Positions 25,909 to 32,690 of a DNA stretch of 32,901 nt are shown here, piece by piece. Position 1 is the stretch's first letter. Each line of letters opens with the position of its first letter. The DNA comes from JBGSTR01 sp963707135 (GTDB lineage: Bacteria > Pseudomonadota > Gammaproteobacteria > Chromatiales > Chromatiaceae): contig CAVPOY010000030.1 of the NCBI GenBank assembly GCA_963707135.1, forward strand, positions 1-32,901. Reading direction: 5' to 3'. Position numbers and translations under genes: made by a program. The notes under the pieces are model-generated. The model made no database searches. It was not told where the DNA came from and saw only the letters and a program-made list of their open reading frames with translations.

Positions 25909-26274
25909 CTATCTCGTTGGAACAGTCTCCGCCGCAGACATTCCCCACTGGCCGCTCTCCGGGGAAAGCGCGTCGGGACGCGAAGCAGCATCGGCCTGCG
26001 TCAGCCAAAACCACGTTCGGTCCTTAATAAATCCGCCAATGAGACGATGAACGACTAATTTATGGTTTGGAGCTATGGCAACCACGACATCCCTCGAATA
26101 ATAGGATTGCCTGGCAAATACCCAAATCGTCGAATTATTCGATACACCTGGACTCATACAGTCTCCGACGACACGTATAGAGAGGGGTTGGCCTGCCAAA
26201 CCACAGCCGACCACAGACCGGAATAGACGTAATAGCGCAGTACGCACAGGCTCAAATGAACAGTTCGCCGCCAT
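25909..26274 (-). CDS. S24/S26 signal-peptidase-like protein with Cys nucleophile position
   Basis: A 121-residue single-domain protein of the LexA/signal-peptidase fold. The nucleophile box reads VVGDCMSPGV, aligning with V-x-G-x-S-M-x-P of the family but with Cys39 for Ser. The second box KLVVHRLIGG carries His76 where bacterial type I enzymes have Lys; His occurs at that place in the SipW/Sec11 branch. The tail WLTQADAASRPDALSP matches the family's GDAN-D region. No membrane anchor is evident. It precedes K2 by 76 bp on the same strand, in the same AT-rich block, with an AGG site before its ATG. A role in cleaving the peptide leader is possible but unproven. Confidence 0.7.
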   Translation of the reverse strand: MAANCSFEPVRTALLRLFRSVVGCGLAGQPLSIRVVGDCMSPGVSNNSTIWVFARQSYYSRDVVVAIAPNHKLVVHRLIGGFIKDRTWFWLTQADAASRPDALSPESGQWGMSAAETVPTR

Positions 26275-26504
26275 ATAGAGAAACCTATCTTAACATGATA
26301 AAACTCGCCAGCGAGATCGATGCGCAGTAGTCTTGCCGTGCCCGAAGGCATTAATCAAGAATGCTCGATTGTGAGACTGGGCTCCGTTTCTTCGTGCATC
26401 GGTGGAACGTCATCAAGGCGAACGGCGTCAACCCAAGCCGCCGCGGTTCGCATCCCAAGAGGCCAAGAAAACCGAATCACGTCGTTAACGGGGTGGCGGA
26501 ACTC

Positions 26505-27269
26505 ATGCCCGAAGGCCTTGCAGTGTCGGACATCCTCACCATCGCGGTGCTGCTGGTCGCGGCCTACGTCCACGGCGCGGCGGGATTCGGCTTTCCGCTG
26601 GTCGCGACCCCGCTGCTCGTGCTGTCCATGGACCTGCGCGGCGCGATCCTGCTGACCCTGCTGCCGACTATCGCGATCAACTTGGTCAGCATCATTGCCG
26701 AAACCCGCTGGCGCGAGGCCCTGCGGCGCTTCTGGCCGATCCCGGTCTTCACCCTGGTGGGCAGCATACTTGGCACCCAAATCCTGTTGTCCGTGGACCC
26801 GGAACCGTTCCGGGTGCTGCTCGCGCTGGTGCTGATCGCCTTCCTGTTGCTCGACCGGCGCCGCGGCAGCGGCCCGGAGCATCGGCTGCCGGGTTGGGGG
26901 CTCGCCCTGCTGGGGCTGGGGATGGGACTGATGGCCGGCGTCGTCAACATCTTCTCGCCGGTCGTCGTGGCCTTCGCGCTCTACACGCGTATGAGCCCGG
27001 CGCTGATGGTCGCGACCTTCAACCTGAGCTTCATCACCAGCAAGACGGGGCAGCTCATGAGCTTCGCCGCCGGCGACGCGCTGGACCCCTCGGTGATCCG
27101 TCTCGCGTTGATCGCCCTTCCCTTTGTGTTACTGGCGTTATGGGCCGGCATCCGCCTGCGCCGCCGACTCGACCAAGATGCCTACCGCGTCTGGCTGCGG
27201 CGGGGACTCTGGATTGTGGTCGCCGCGCTGATCGTCCAGGCGTTCTTAGGGGGGACCGGAATCGGATGA
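26505..27269 (+). CDS. TauE/SafE (TSUP) family membrane permease
   Basis: A 254-residue polytopic inner-membrane protein. It has several strongly hydrophobic helices and the family marks AAYVHGAAGFGFPLVATPLL near the N-terminus and AGVVNIFSPVVVAFALYTRM in the second half (the duplicated TSUP half-repeat). Members export or import small organic or sulfur-containing anions; the substrate cannot be predicted here. The frame is open back to 26361, but residues before MPEGLAVSDIL are not family-like, so ATG 26505 is preferred; the ribosome site is weak. GC content returns to the chromosomal level here after the AT-rich K2 block. Confidence 0.88.
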   Translation: MPEGLAVSDILTIAVLLVAAYVHGAAGFGFPLVATPLLVLSMDLRGAILLTLLPTIAINLVSIIAETRWREALRRFWPIPVFTLVGSILGTQILLSVDPEPFRVLLALVLIAFLLLDRRRGSGPEHRLPGWGLALLGLGMGLMAGVVNIFSPVVVAFALYTRMSPALMVATFNLSFITSKTGQLMSFAAGDALDPSVIRLALIALPFVLLALWAGIRLRRRLDQDAYRVWLRRGLWIVVAALIVQAFLGGTGIG

Positions 27270-27430
27270 GACGTTGTGTGGAGCGTAACTGCTCGGATTG
27301 CTCCAACCGCGTTCGCAGACGCTATCGGTGCCTGGCGGCCTCCAGCCGGGGCCAGTTTGGTATATTTGCGTCTCGGTCCGAAAGGATCCCCGATGATTTG
27401 CACGATCTTGTCCCCCTACCGGAGGTCATG

Positions 27431-27754
27431 ATGCTTCCGTTCCGTAAGCTCGCAATTTGGTCCCTGGCCCTCGGTTTCCTGTCCGGATGCGCCACGACCC
27501 AATCGGACCTGCTGAACGATAACGAACCTTTGGCGATGCAGGCCGCCACTAACCGCGCTCAGCTCGAAATCACGTGCCCGAGCCTGGGCGCCGCGGTGCT
27601 TACCCGGAAGATCATCAAGCCGGCGGCGTCGGGACCCCTGAGCAGCGACGAATCCCAAGCCCTTTATACGGTCAAAGTGGAAGGCTGCGACAGGGAAGCC
27701 AACTACGAGGTCGTCTGCTCAGTCGGCGGCCAATGCGTCGCGAGCCTGCGGTAA
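27431..27754 (+). CDS. Small predicted lipoprotein
   Basis: A 107-residue protein with a lipoprotein signal (MLPFRKLAIWSLALGFLSGC, the Cys being the lipidation site, followed by ATTQSD). A GGAGG site precedes the tandem ATG codons at 27428/27431. The mature part is small, with four cysteines (CPSLG, EGCDRE, VVCSVGGQC) that could form two disulfides in the periplasm. No family recognised. It is 160 bp after the TSUP permease on the same strand, with no evidence that they work together. Confidence 0.7.
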   Translation: MLPFRKLAIWSLALGFLSGCATTQSDLLNDNEPLAMQAATNRAQLEITCPSLGAAVLTRKIIKPAASGPLSSDESQALYTVKVEGCDREANYEVVCSVGGQCVASLR

Positions 27755-28264
27755 GGGATCCGATTCGAGGTCATTGGGTAAGGGGAAACGCCGAGGGGCT
27801 TTTCCAGTTCGGACCCTGAGGTGCAAGGCCAGATGCGGGGCAACGAAGCCAGTCGCTGGGGACGGCATTGACTCGTCCGGCGCGCACTACGGTCCAGCCG
27901 GCGGCTGACACCACCGTTCGCTCATCACCCCACTGATCGCAACGACCAAGCGGCCCGAATTGAGGTCAACGCGGAAATGCAAGTCAGAGAACAGGCCGTC
28001 AACCGACCCGAACTGACAGCGGCTGGAACCGGGGCTCGGGGTCCGCGGCTTGGGGTTCTCGTATCATTGCATTTACTCCGGCACGACACGTCCCACGGGG
28101 GCAACTCTCGTAGATCGCTCCACTCGCCTCCGAGGGATGCGCTGACCCCGGGGCTACCCTGACCCCAGGGTTCCCGAGAACTGGCCCGGCTCCATTCCGG
28201 GCTGTCAGCCGGTAGCGCGGTGCGCCTGCCTGTTGGATTAGCTCGACGGTGTAGCGGTAGCGCC
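27755..28264. other. Intergenic region, possible degraded sequence
   Basis: A 510-bp stretch without a supported gene. A minus-strand open frame ending at 27999 contains a protein-like piece (RRYRYTVELIQQAGAPRYRL) but has no ribosome site and decays into low-complexity text, so it may be a gene remnant. Two TGACCCC motifs occur at 28143-28149 and 28160-28166, similar to motifs in later spacers. Confidence 0.4.
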
Positions 28265-28298
28265 TTGTGCTTAGGGAGAATCGCGATATATTCATATC
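28265..28298 (+). promoter_or_regulatory. Candidate autoregulated promoter of parDE
   Basis: TTGTGC (28265-28270) and TATATT (28287-28292) are 16 bases apart, a plausible sigma-70 promoter. The -10 element lies within an inverted repeat GATAT-ATTC-ATATC (28285-28298), a likely ParD operator, as expected for type II toxin-antitoxin autorepression. ParD starts 32 bases downstream. Confidence 0.5.
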
Positions 28299-28329
28299 TG
28301 TTATTTATGAACAAAGCAGAGGTAAGGCC

Positions 28330-28578
28330 ATGGCCACAACCAGCCTGAGCCTGGGCGAGCACTGGGAAGTCTTCATCCGGAACGAGGTCGCGAGCGGCCG
28401 TTACGGCTCCGCCAGCGAGGTCGTCCGCGACGCGCTGCGTCATATGGAAGAGCACAAGAGCAAGCTGGCGGCCCTACGCGCGCACCTCGCCGAAGGTGAA
28501 GCGCAGGTGCGCGGCGGGGAGTTCGTGAAGGACTACACAATCGACGGCCTGCTGGCGGAGCTGGATCAGGAAGGATGA
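28330..28578 (+). CDS. parD: ParD-family antitoxin
   Basis: An 82-residue type II antitoxin of the ribbon-helix-helix CopG/ParD family. It shows the DNA-binding strand TTSLSLGEHWEVFI, the helix region SGRYGSASEVVRDALRHMEE and a C-terminal toxin-binding arm ending LLAELDQEG. It neutralises ParE and represses the operon. The start is ATG 28330 with an AGGTAAGG site; the frame continues to 28267 but through the promoter. Its TGA overlaps the parE ATG (ATGA), typical of coupled pairs. Confidence 0.92.
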   Translation: MATTSLSLGEHWEVFIRNEVASGRYGSASEVVRDALRHMEEHKSKLAALRAHLAEGEAQVRGGEFVKDYTIDGLLAELDQEG

Positions 28579-28874
28579 TCGGGACGTTCCGCCTCACGCC
28601 GAGGGCTGCGCAGGATTTGCGCGCCATCGCCCGCTACACCCAGGACATCTGGGGCAAGGCCCAGCGCGACACCTACCTGCGGGCCATGGACCGGCGGTTC
28701 TTCTGGCTGGCGGAGCACCCGGCGCTCGGCAGATCCCGCCCCGATGTCAGGGAAGGCTATTACAGCTACGCGCAAGGCTCGCATGTCATCTTTTATCTCA
28801 TGCGCGAAGGAGGGATCGACATCATCGGCATTCCCCACCAGCACATGGATGTCCTGAACTATTTTTCTGGTTAA
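28575..28874 (+). CDS. parE: ParE-family toxin
   Basis: A 99-residue RelE/ParE-superfamily toxin; ParE members poison DNA gyrase. Marks: FRLTPRAAQDLRAIARYTQDIWG at the N-terminus, the RFFWLAEHPALGRSRPDVREGYYSY centre, and the C-terminal strand HVIFYLMREGGIDIIGIPHQHMD, where family members carry the conserved basic/IxxR-like residues. It overlaps the antitoxin gene by four bases. Full length with no disruption, so probably functional. Confidence 0.92.
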   Translation: MIGTFRLTPRAAQDLRAIARYTQDIWGKAQRDTYLRAMDRRFFWLAEHPALGRSRPDVREGYYSYAQGSHVIFYLMREGGIDIIGIPHQHMDVLNYFSG

Positions 28875-29236
28875 CGGATGCCCTGCCCCGGGATCCCCTT
28901 CGGTCGGAATTGACCCTGGTCCCTTGTCTCCTTCAAGCACATAGAGAACAGGGGGGGTCACCAGGAATCGGGCTGCTAAGGGTACTGACCCCGATACCCC
29001 CGAACGGCACCTTCCGAGCCGACAGAACGGGTATGCTGCGCGGGAATTGGCCCTCGCCCCTGACCCCGCGGGTAGCTTAAGAAGAGGAGGCACACGTCGA
29101 GACCTGCCCCAGTTCTCCTGCCCAGTTCTCCCTCTGCAGGACGCACACTGTGCGCGGCTCGACTGCCGTTTCCGGGTTCACCCGAGTACACTGGTGGCGT
29201 CCCAAGGATATTGAAATTGCAGACTACGCATGTCCC
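28875..29236. other. Intergenic region with repeated GACCC motifs
   Basis: A 362-bp spacer with no supported gene. It contains TGACCCT (28911), an inverted GGGGGTCA (near 28953-28960) and TGACCCC at 28986-28992 and 29061-29067, suggesting degenerate REP-like elements. A GAAGAGGAGG run near 29080 resembles a ribosome site but no start codon follows closely. Confidence 0.4.
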
Positions 29237-29497
29237 ATGCCCACCATCAGCCAGTTCTTCGGCATCATCATCCAGATGTTCTGGCGAGAGCATGCCCCGC
29301 CCCACTTCCATGCCCTGTACGGTGAGCACGAGGCCCTGATCGACATCCGAACCTTGGACGTCATCGCCGGTCGTCTACCCAAACGCGCCCTGAATCTGAC
29401 AATCGAATGGGCAATCGAGCACCGCTCTGAACTGATGGAGGACTGGAATCTATGTCAGTCGAAACAACCGCCCAATCGCATAGCGCCATTGGAGTGA
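29237..29497 (+). CDS. DUF4160 domain-containing protein
   Basis: An 86-residue protein beginning MPTISQFFGIIIQMFWREHA and continuing PPHFHALYGEHEALIDIRTL, the diagnostic DUF4160 sequence (the PPHFHA(x)YGE motif). It almost always pairs with a DUF2442 gene, as here, where the two overlap by 46 bases. The pair is often listed as a putative toxin-antitoxin-like module, but no activity is established to my knowledge. The open frame extends to 29150; ATG 29237 matches the family start. Confidence 0.85.
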   Translation: MPTISQFFGIIIQMFWREHAPPHFHALYGEHEALIDIRTLDVIAGRLPKRALNLTIEWAIEHRSELMEDWNLCQSKQPPNRIAPLE

Positions 29498-29772
29498 CTC
29501 CTGCTGCACCTTGGCGAATCCGGGCGCTAACAGTCCTGCCCGGCTACCGACTGGCACTGACCTTCAACGACGGCCGCCAAGGCACTGCAGATCTCTCGAC
29601 GCTTCTGACGGCCAAGCAGTGCGGGATGTTCGAGGCCTTGAAGGACCCCAGCTTTTTTTCGAAAGCGTCGCTAGAGTTCGGCGTCGTTACTTGGCCAAAT
29701 GGCGCAGACCTCGATCCGGCATGGCTTCACGCAGAACTAGGAAAGTCGGAAACGTGGTCTGTCCCCTTCTAG
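29452..29772 (+). CDS. DUF2442 domain-containing protein
   Basis: A 106-residue partner of the preceding DUF4160 protein. The family core is visible: IRALTVLPGYRLALTFNDGRQGTADLSTLL, then SFFSKASLEFGVVTWPNGADLDPAWLHAEL. The start ATG lies inside the end of the DUF4160 gene, implying translational coupling. It may bind or regulate its partner; this is inferred only from the constant pairing. Confidence 0.87.
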   Translation: MSVETTAQSHSAIGVTPAAPWRIRALTVLPGYRLALTFNDGRQGTADLSTLLTAKQCGMFEALKDPSFFSKASLEFGVVTWPNGADLDPAWLHAELGKSETWSVPF

Positions 29773-30060
29773 CCACTGCACCGCTTGACAGGCAAAAGAA
29801 AAGACCTGACCCCCCTCCCCCCGAACAAAGTCTCGCGACGGCGACGGTGCACGCAAGTGAGCAACGTGTCGAGGCATCGGTGTAGGATCGTCAGGGCATG
29901 CACGGGAGGTCTCCTGGCTCGTTTGATCACTTGCCAGGGACAACGGCCTCTCGTGTATGTTCACTCTTCGTCGAAAAATATTATTTAACCTGCTGTCTTA
30001 ACAATAGATTTGCAGGGGATACCTCAGGGCCTGTCCCCTTTAAGCCTCTAGAGAGGAAAA
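29773..30060. other. Intergenic region upstream of the IS110 element
   Basis: A spacer with no supported gene. It contains AAAAGACCTGACCCCC (from about 29800) and, at 30063-30073, a similar AAGACCTGATG just before the presumed left end of the IS element. This suggests the element inserted into a copy of this repeat. The stretch from 29970 to 30020 is AT-rich. Confidence 0.4.
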
Positions 30061-30159
30061 AAGAAAGACCTGATGATCATCTAGCCGACCCCGCCCGAGG
30101 GCTTATAGTTCAAGTGTCATCAAGAACTTGAGCCGGAGACCCGGCGGGAGGAGTCGACG

Positions 30160-31176
30160 ATGAAACTGTACGGCGGAATCGACCTGCATTCCAACAACAG
30201 TGTCGTGGCCCTTTTGGACGAGGACGACCGGGTGGTGTATCGCCATCGGTTGGCGAACGACGCGCAGGCGGTGGTAAGGGCGTTGGCGCCATACCGCCAG
30301 GAGATCGAGGGCCTGGTGGTGGAGTCGACCTACAACTGGTACTGGCTGGTCGATGCGTTGATGGAAGCGGGCTATCGGCTGCACCTGGCCAACACGGCGG
30401 CGATCGTGCAGTACTCGGGGCTGAAGTACAGCGACGATGACTCTGACGCCGCCTGGCTGGCCAAGCTCCTGCGCCTGGGGTTGCTGCCGGAGGGCTACAT
30501 CTATCCCAGGGAGGAGCGCGCGGTGCGCGATCTGCTGCGTCGGCGCAGCCGCCTGGTCCAGCAGCATACCGCCAACGTTCTGGCGGTGCAGAACCTGCTC
30601 TCACGCAACCGCGGGCACGCTCTGAGCGGCAATGAGATCAAGCGCTTGACGCCTGAGAAGGTCAATGCGTTGCTGCCCGATGCAAACCTGGCGCTGGCGG
30701 TGCAGAGCACCCTGTTGGCCATGCGTGGTCAAGAGGCGGCAATCGATCTCTTGGAGCGCGAGGCCTGCGCCCAGGTGCGCTGCCAGCCCGCGTATCGGCA
30801 TCTGCTCACCACCAGCGGGATTGGTCAGGTGCTCGGGTTGACCATCCTGCTGGAGACCGGTCCCATCGAGCGCTTTGCCCGCGTTGGCAACTATGCCTCC
30901 TACAGCCGCTGTGTCGGCAGCGAGCGGCTCTCCAACGGCAAGCGCAAGGGGCGCGGCAACACCAAGAGCGGCAACAAGTATCTGGCCTGGGCCTACCTGG
31001 AGGCGGCCAACTTCGCGGTGCGCTACAACCCCAGGATCAAGCGCTACTACCAGCGCAAGCGGGCCAAGACCAATGGGGTGGTGGCCATCAAGACGGTGGC
31101 GCACAAGCTGGCACGGGCCTGTTACCACATGCTGCGCGAGGGCAGCGACTTCGACGTCGAGCGTGCCTTCGCCTGA
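30160..31176 (+). CDS. IS110-family transposase
   Basis: A 338-residue recombinase. The N-terminal RuvC-like DEDD domain shows YGGIDLHSNNSVVALLDED (first Asp), LVVESTYNWYWLVDAL (Glu) and SDDDSDAAWLAKLLRLG (Asp pair). The C-terminal Transposase_20 domain shows LLTTSGIGQVLGLTILLE, FARVGNYASYSRCVGSERLS and a Lys/Arg/Gly/Asn-rich stretch around NTKSGNKYLAWAYLEAA. A GGAGG site precedes ATG 30160. Full length and intact, so the element may be active. Confidence 0.95.
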   Translation: MKLYGGIDLHSNNSVVALLDEDDRVVYRHRLANDAQAVVRALAPYRQEIEGLVVESTYNWYWLVDALMEAGYRLHLANTAAIVQYSGLKYSDDDSDAAWLAKLLRLGLLPEGYIYPREERAVRDLLRRRSRLVQQHTANVLAVQNLLSRNRGHALSGNEIKRLTPEKVNALLPDANLALAVQSTLLAMRGQEAAIDLLEREACAQVRCQPAYRHLLTTSGIGQVLGLTILLETGPIERFARVGNYASYSRCVGSERLSNGKRKGRGNTKSGNKYLAWAYLEAANFAVRYNPRIKRYYQRKRAKTNGVVAIKTVAHKLARACYHMLREGSDFDVERAFA

Positions 31177-31367
31177 ATCGGGCGATGCGTCGGCAAGCCA
31201 GGTAAAGGGGTTGGCGACAAGCCTCCAGATCTGATTGGCGACCGGCGCATCCCCCGCCAAACGTTGGGGAGCAACGCGTGTGACCGAGACGCCTCTGCCA
31301 TCGAGCCAATGCAGGGTTGGACGACGCCGCTACGGCGCCGAGCCAGCGATCTGTGATTCCACGGCCC

Positions 31368-31429
31368 GGCGGGGATGGGGCAGGAGCGCCTGGACGATTG
31401 AGGGTCCGCGCTCCCGCCCCATCCCCGCC
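31368..31429. repeat. Long near-perfect inverted repeat 3' of the transposase
   Basis: Two 22-base arms (31368-31389 and 31408-31429) pair with one mismatch around an 18-base spacer, which itself can pair GGAC with GTCC. The arms are G/C-rich (GGCGGGGATGGGGC on the left). No T-run follows, so it is not a standard terminator. It may be part of the element's structured RNA or a regulatory hairpin. Confidence 0.8.
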
Positions 31430-31752
31430 TCCGCGTTCCACTTGGACCTTGGTGGGGCACCGACGATTTTCTGGGGCTCAGCTGAGCCAGGGGCCGGGTG
31501 TCTACTCCCCAGCGGAGGAGCCCCATCGCCTAGATCCAGAAGGGTGACTGGTGCGGATCGGAGCGAATCTGCACCCGCGCAATGAGAACCGCGGGCGCGT
31601 TGACGGTGACAACTCGGCACTTCCTGACCAACGCAAGCGCGCCAGGGCGTGACGAATTAGGTCGTGCCATTGACCGGGGTCAGCTAAATGGTGACCCCGT
31701 TCTGCTTCTTCAGGCTCAGGCCGTGAGCCCGCTAGCTGAGGAATCGAGCTAA
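31430..31752. other. Intergenic region with palindromes between IS110 and the PKD gene
   Basis: No supported gene. A perfect 14-bp palindrome GGCTCAGCTGAGCC lies at 31475-31488, and an inverted pair GGGGTCA / TGACCCC at 31676-31682 and 31692-31698 encloses a nine-base loop. These resemble degenerate REP-type units seen in the earlier spacers. Confidence 0.5.
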
Positions 31753-32676
31753 TCACCTTGCGTAACACCCCTTCCAATAGCGTACCGTGTCGCGCCAATT
31801 GAAGAGCCCGTCATCATTGAGGTCGCACGCCCAATTCGCGGATCCTGTACGGCACCCTTGTGCGAAACGCACAGTGTCCCTCCAGTCAAATCTTCCATTG
31901 CCGTTGATATCGCAATTTATACCGTGGGGCTCTATCGCGACAGTCGCCGTTGTAGTCGCCAAATCGGTCGCGCCGACGTCATCAGTAACCGTCAGTCTCA
32001 CGGTATAGATGCCGGCAGCCGCGAAGCTATGGCTTGGCGCGACCCCAGTGCCAGTGACGCCGTCCCCAAAATCCCAATCATAAGCCGTGATACTGCCGCC
32101 GTCTGGATCTAATGACCCCGAACCGTCGAACGTTATCGGGACGTCCACGGTTCCGGTATACGGCCCGTTCGGATCGGCCGTCGGATTCTGGTTGGCAGCA
32201 GCGACGGTCGCTGTTGTCGTCGCCATATTGGTCGCGCCGACGTCATCAGTAACCGTCAGTCTCACCGTATAGATGCCGGCAGCCGCGAAGCTATGGCTTG
32301 GCGCGACCCCGGTGCCAGTGGCGCCGTCCCCAAAATCCCAATCATAAGCCGTGATACTGTCGCCGTCTGGATCTAATGACCCCGAACCGTCGAACGTTAT
32401 CGGGACGTCCACGGTTCCGGTATACGGCCCGTTCGGATGGCCGTTGGATTCTGGTTGGCAGCAGCGACGGTCGCTGTTGTCGTCGCCATATCGGTCGCGC
32501 CGGACGTCATCAGTAACCGTCAGTCTCACCGCATAGATTCCGGCAGCCGCGAAGCTATGGCTTGGCGCGACCCCGGTGCCAGTGGCGCCGTCCCCAAAAT
32601 CCCAATCATACGACGTGATACTGCCGCCGTCGGGATCTAATGACCCCGAGCCATCGAACGTTATCGGGACGTCCAC
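31753..32676 (-). CDS. PKD-repeat protein with dockerin-like C-terminus (5' incomplete or broken)
   Basis: A 307-residue fragment with three PKD domains (each FDGSGSLDPDG ... YDWDFGDG ... SHSFAAAGIYTVRLTVTDD) and a C-terminal pair of calcium-loop repeats (CDINGNGRFDWRDTVRFAQG and CDLNDDGLFNWRDTVRYWKG), resembling dockerin type I / EF-hand tails. Such proteins are secreted or surface-bound. The GTG at 32676 is only the first possible start; the protein-like frame continues upstream (e.g. ELTVDTYDENFDSAEFDTLF) to an in-frame TAA at 32851-32853, so the true 5' part is missing or frameshifted. Part of the first PKD repeat is out of frame owing to two compensating indels. Confidence 0.7.
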   Translation of the reverse strand: MDVPITFDGSGSLDPDGGSITSYDWDFGDGATGTGVAPSHSFAAAGIYAVRLTVTDDVRRDRYGDDNSDRRCCQPESNGHPNGPYTGTVDVPITFDGSGSLDPDGDSITAYDWDFGDGATGTGVAPSHSFAAAGIYTVRLTVTDDVGATNMATTTATVAAANQNPTADPNGPYTGTVDVPITFDGSGSLDPDGGSITAYDWDFGDGVTGTGVAPSHSFAAAGIYTVRLTVTDDVGATDLATTTATVAIEPHGINCDINGNGRFDWRDTVRFAQGCRTGSANWACDLNDDGLFNWRDTVRYWKGCYAR

Positions 32677-32690
32677 GGTTCCGGTATATG
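31938..32690. repeat. 264-bp tandem repeats encoding PKD domains
   Basis: Nearly identical DNA units of 264 bp (88 codons), with equivalent points at 32111, 32375 and 32639; about 2.85 copies are present. The near-identity at synonymous positions indicates recent expansion or gene-conversion homogenisation. Confidence 0.9.

Larger units (their letters stand above)
30064..31570 (+). mobile_element. IS110-family insertion sequence (ends approximate)
   Basis: A single DEDD transposase gene flanked by about 95 bp on the left and about 390 bp of structured non-coding DNA on the right. IS110-family elements lack clear terminal inverted repeats and usually make no target duplication, so the ends cannot be set by eye. 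The left end is placed at the GACCTGATGATC segment and the right end near the last hairpin region. The long 3' non-coding part fits the IS1111 subgroup, which carries its guide (bridge-type) RNA downstream of the transposase. Confidence 0.55.

Noticed and set aside
27925..28455. Minus-strand open frames upstream of parD
   Set aside because: They overlap the parDE promoter and the parD gene, lack a ribosome site and give no recognisable protein.
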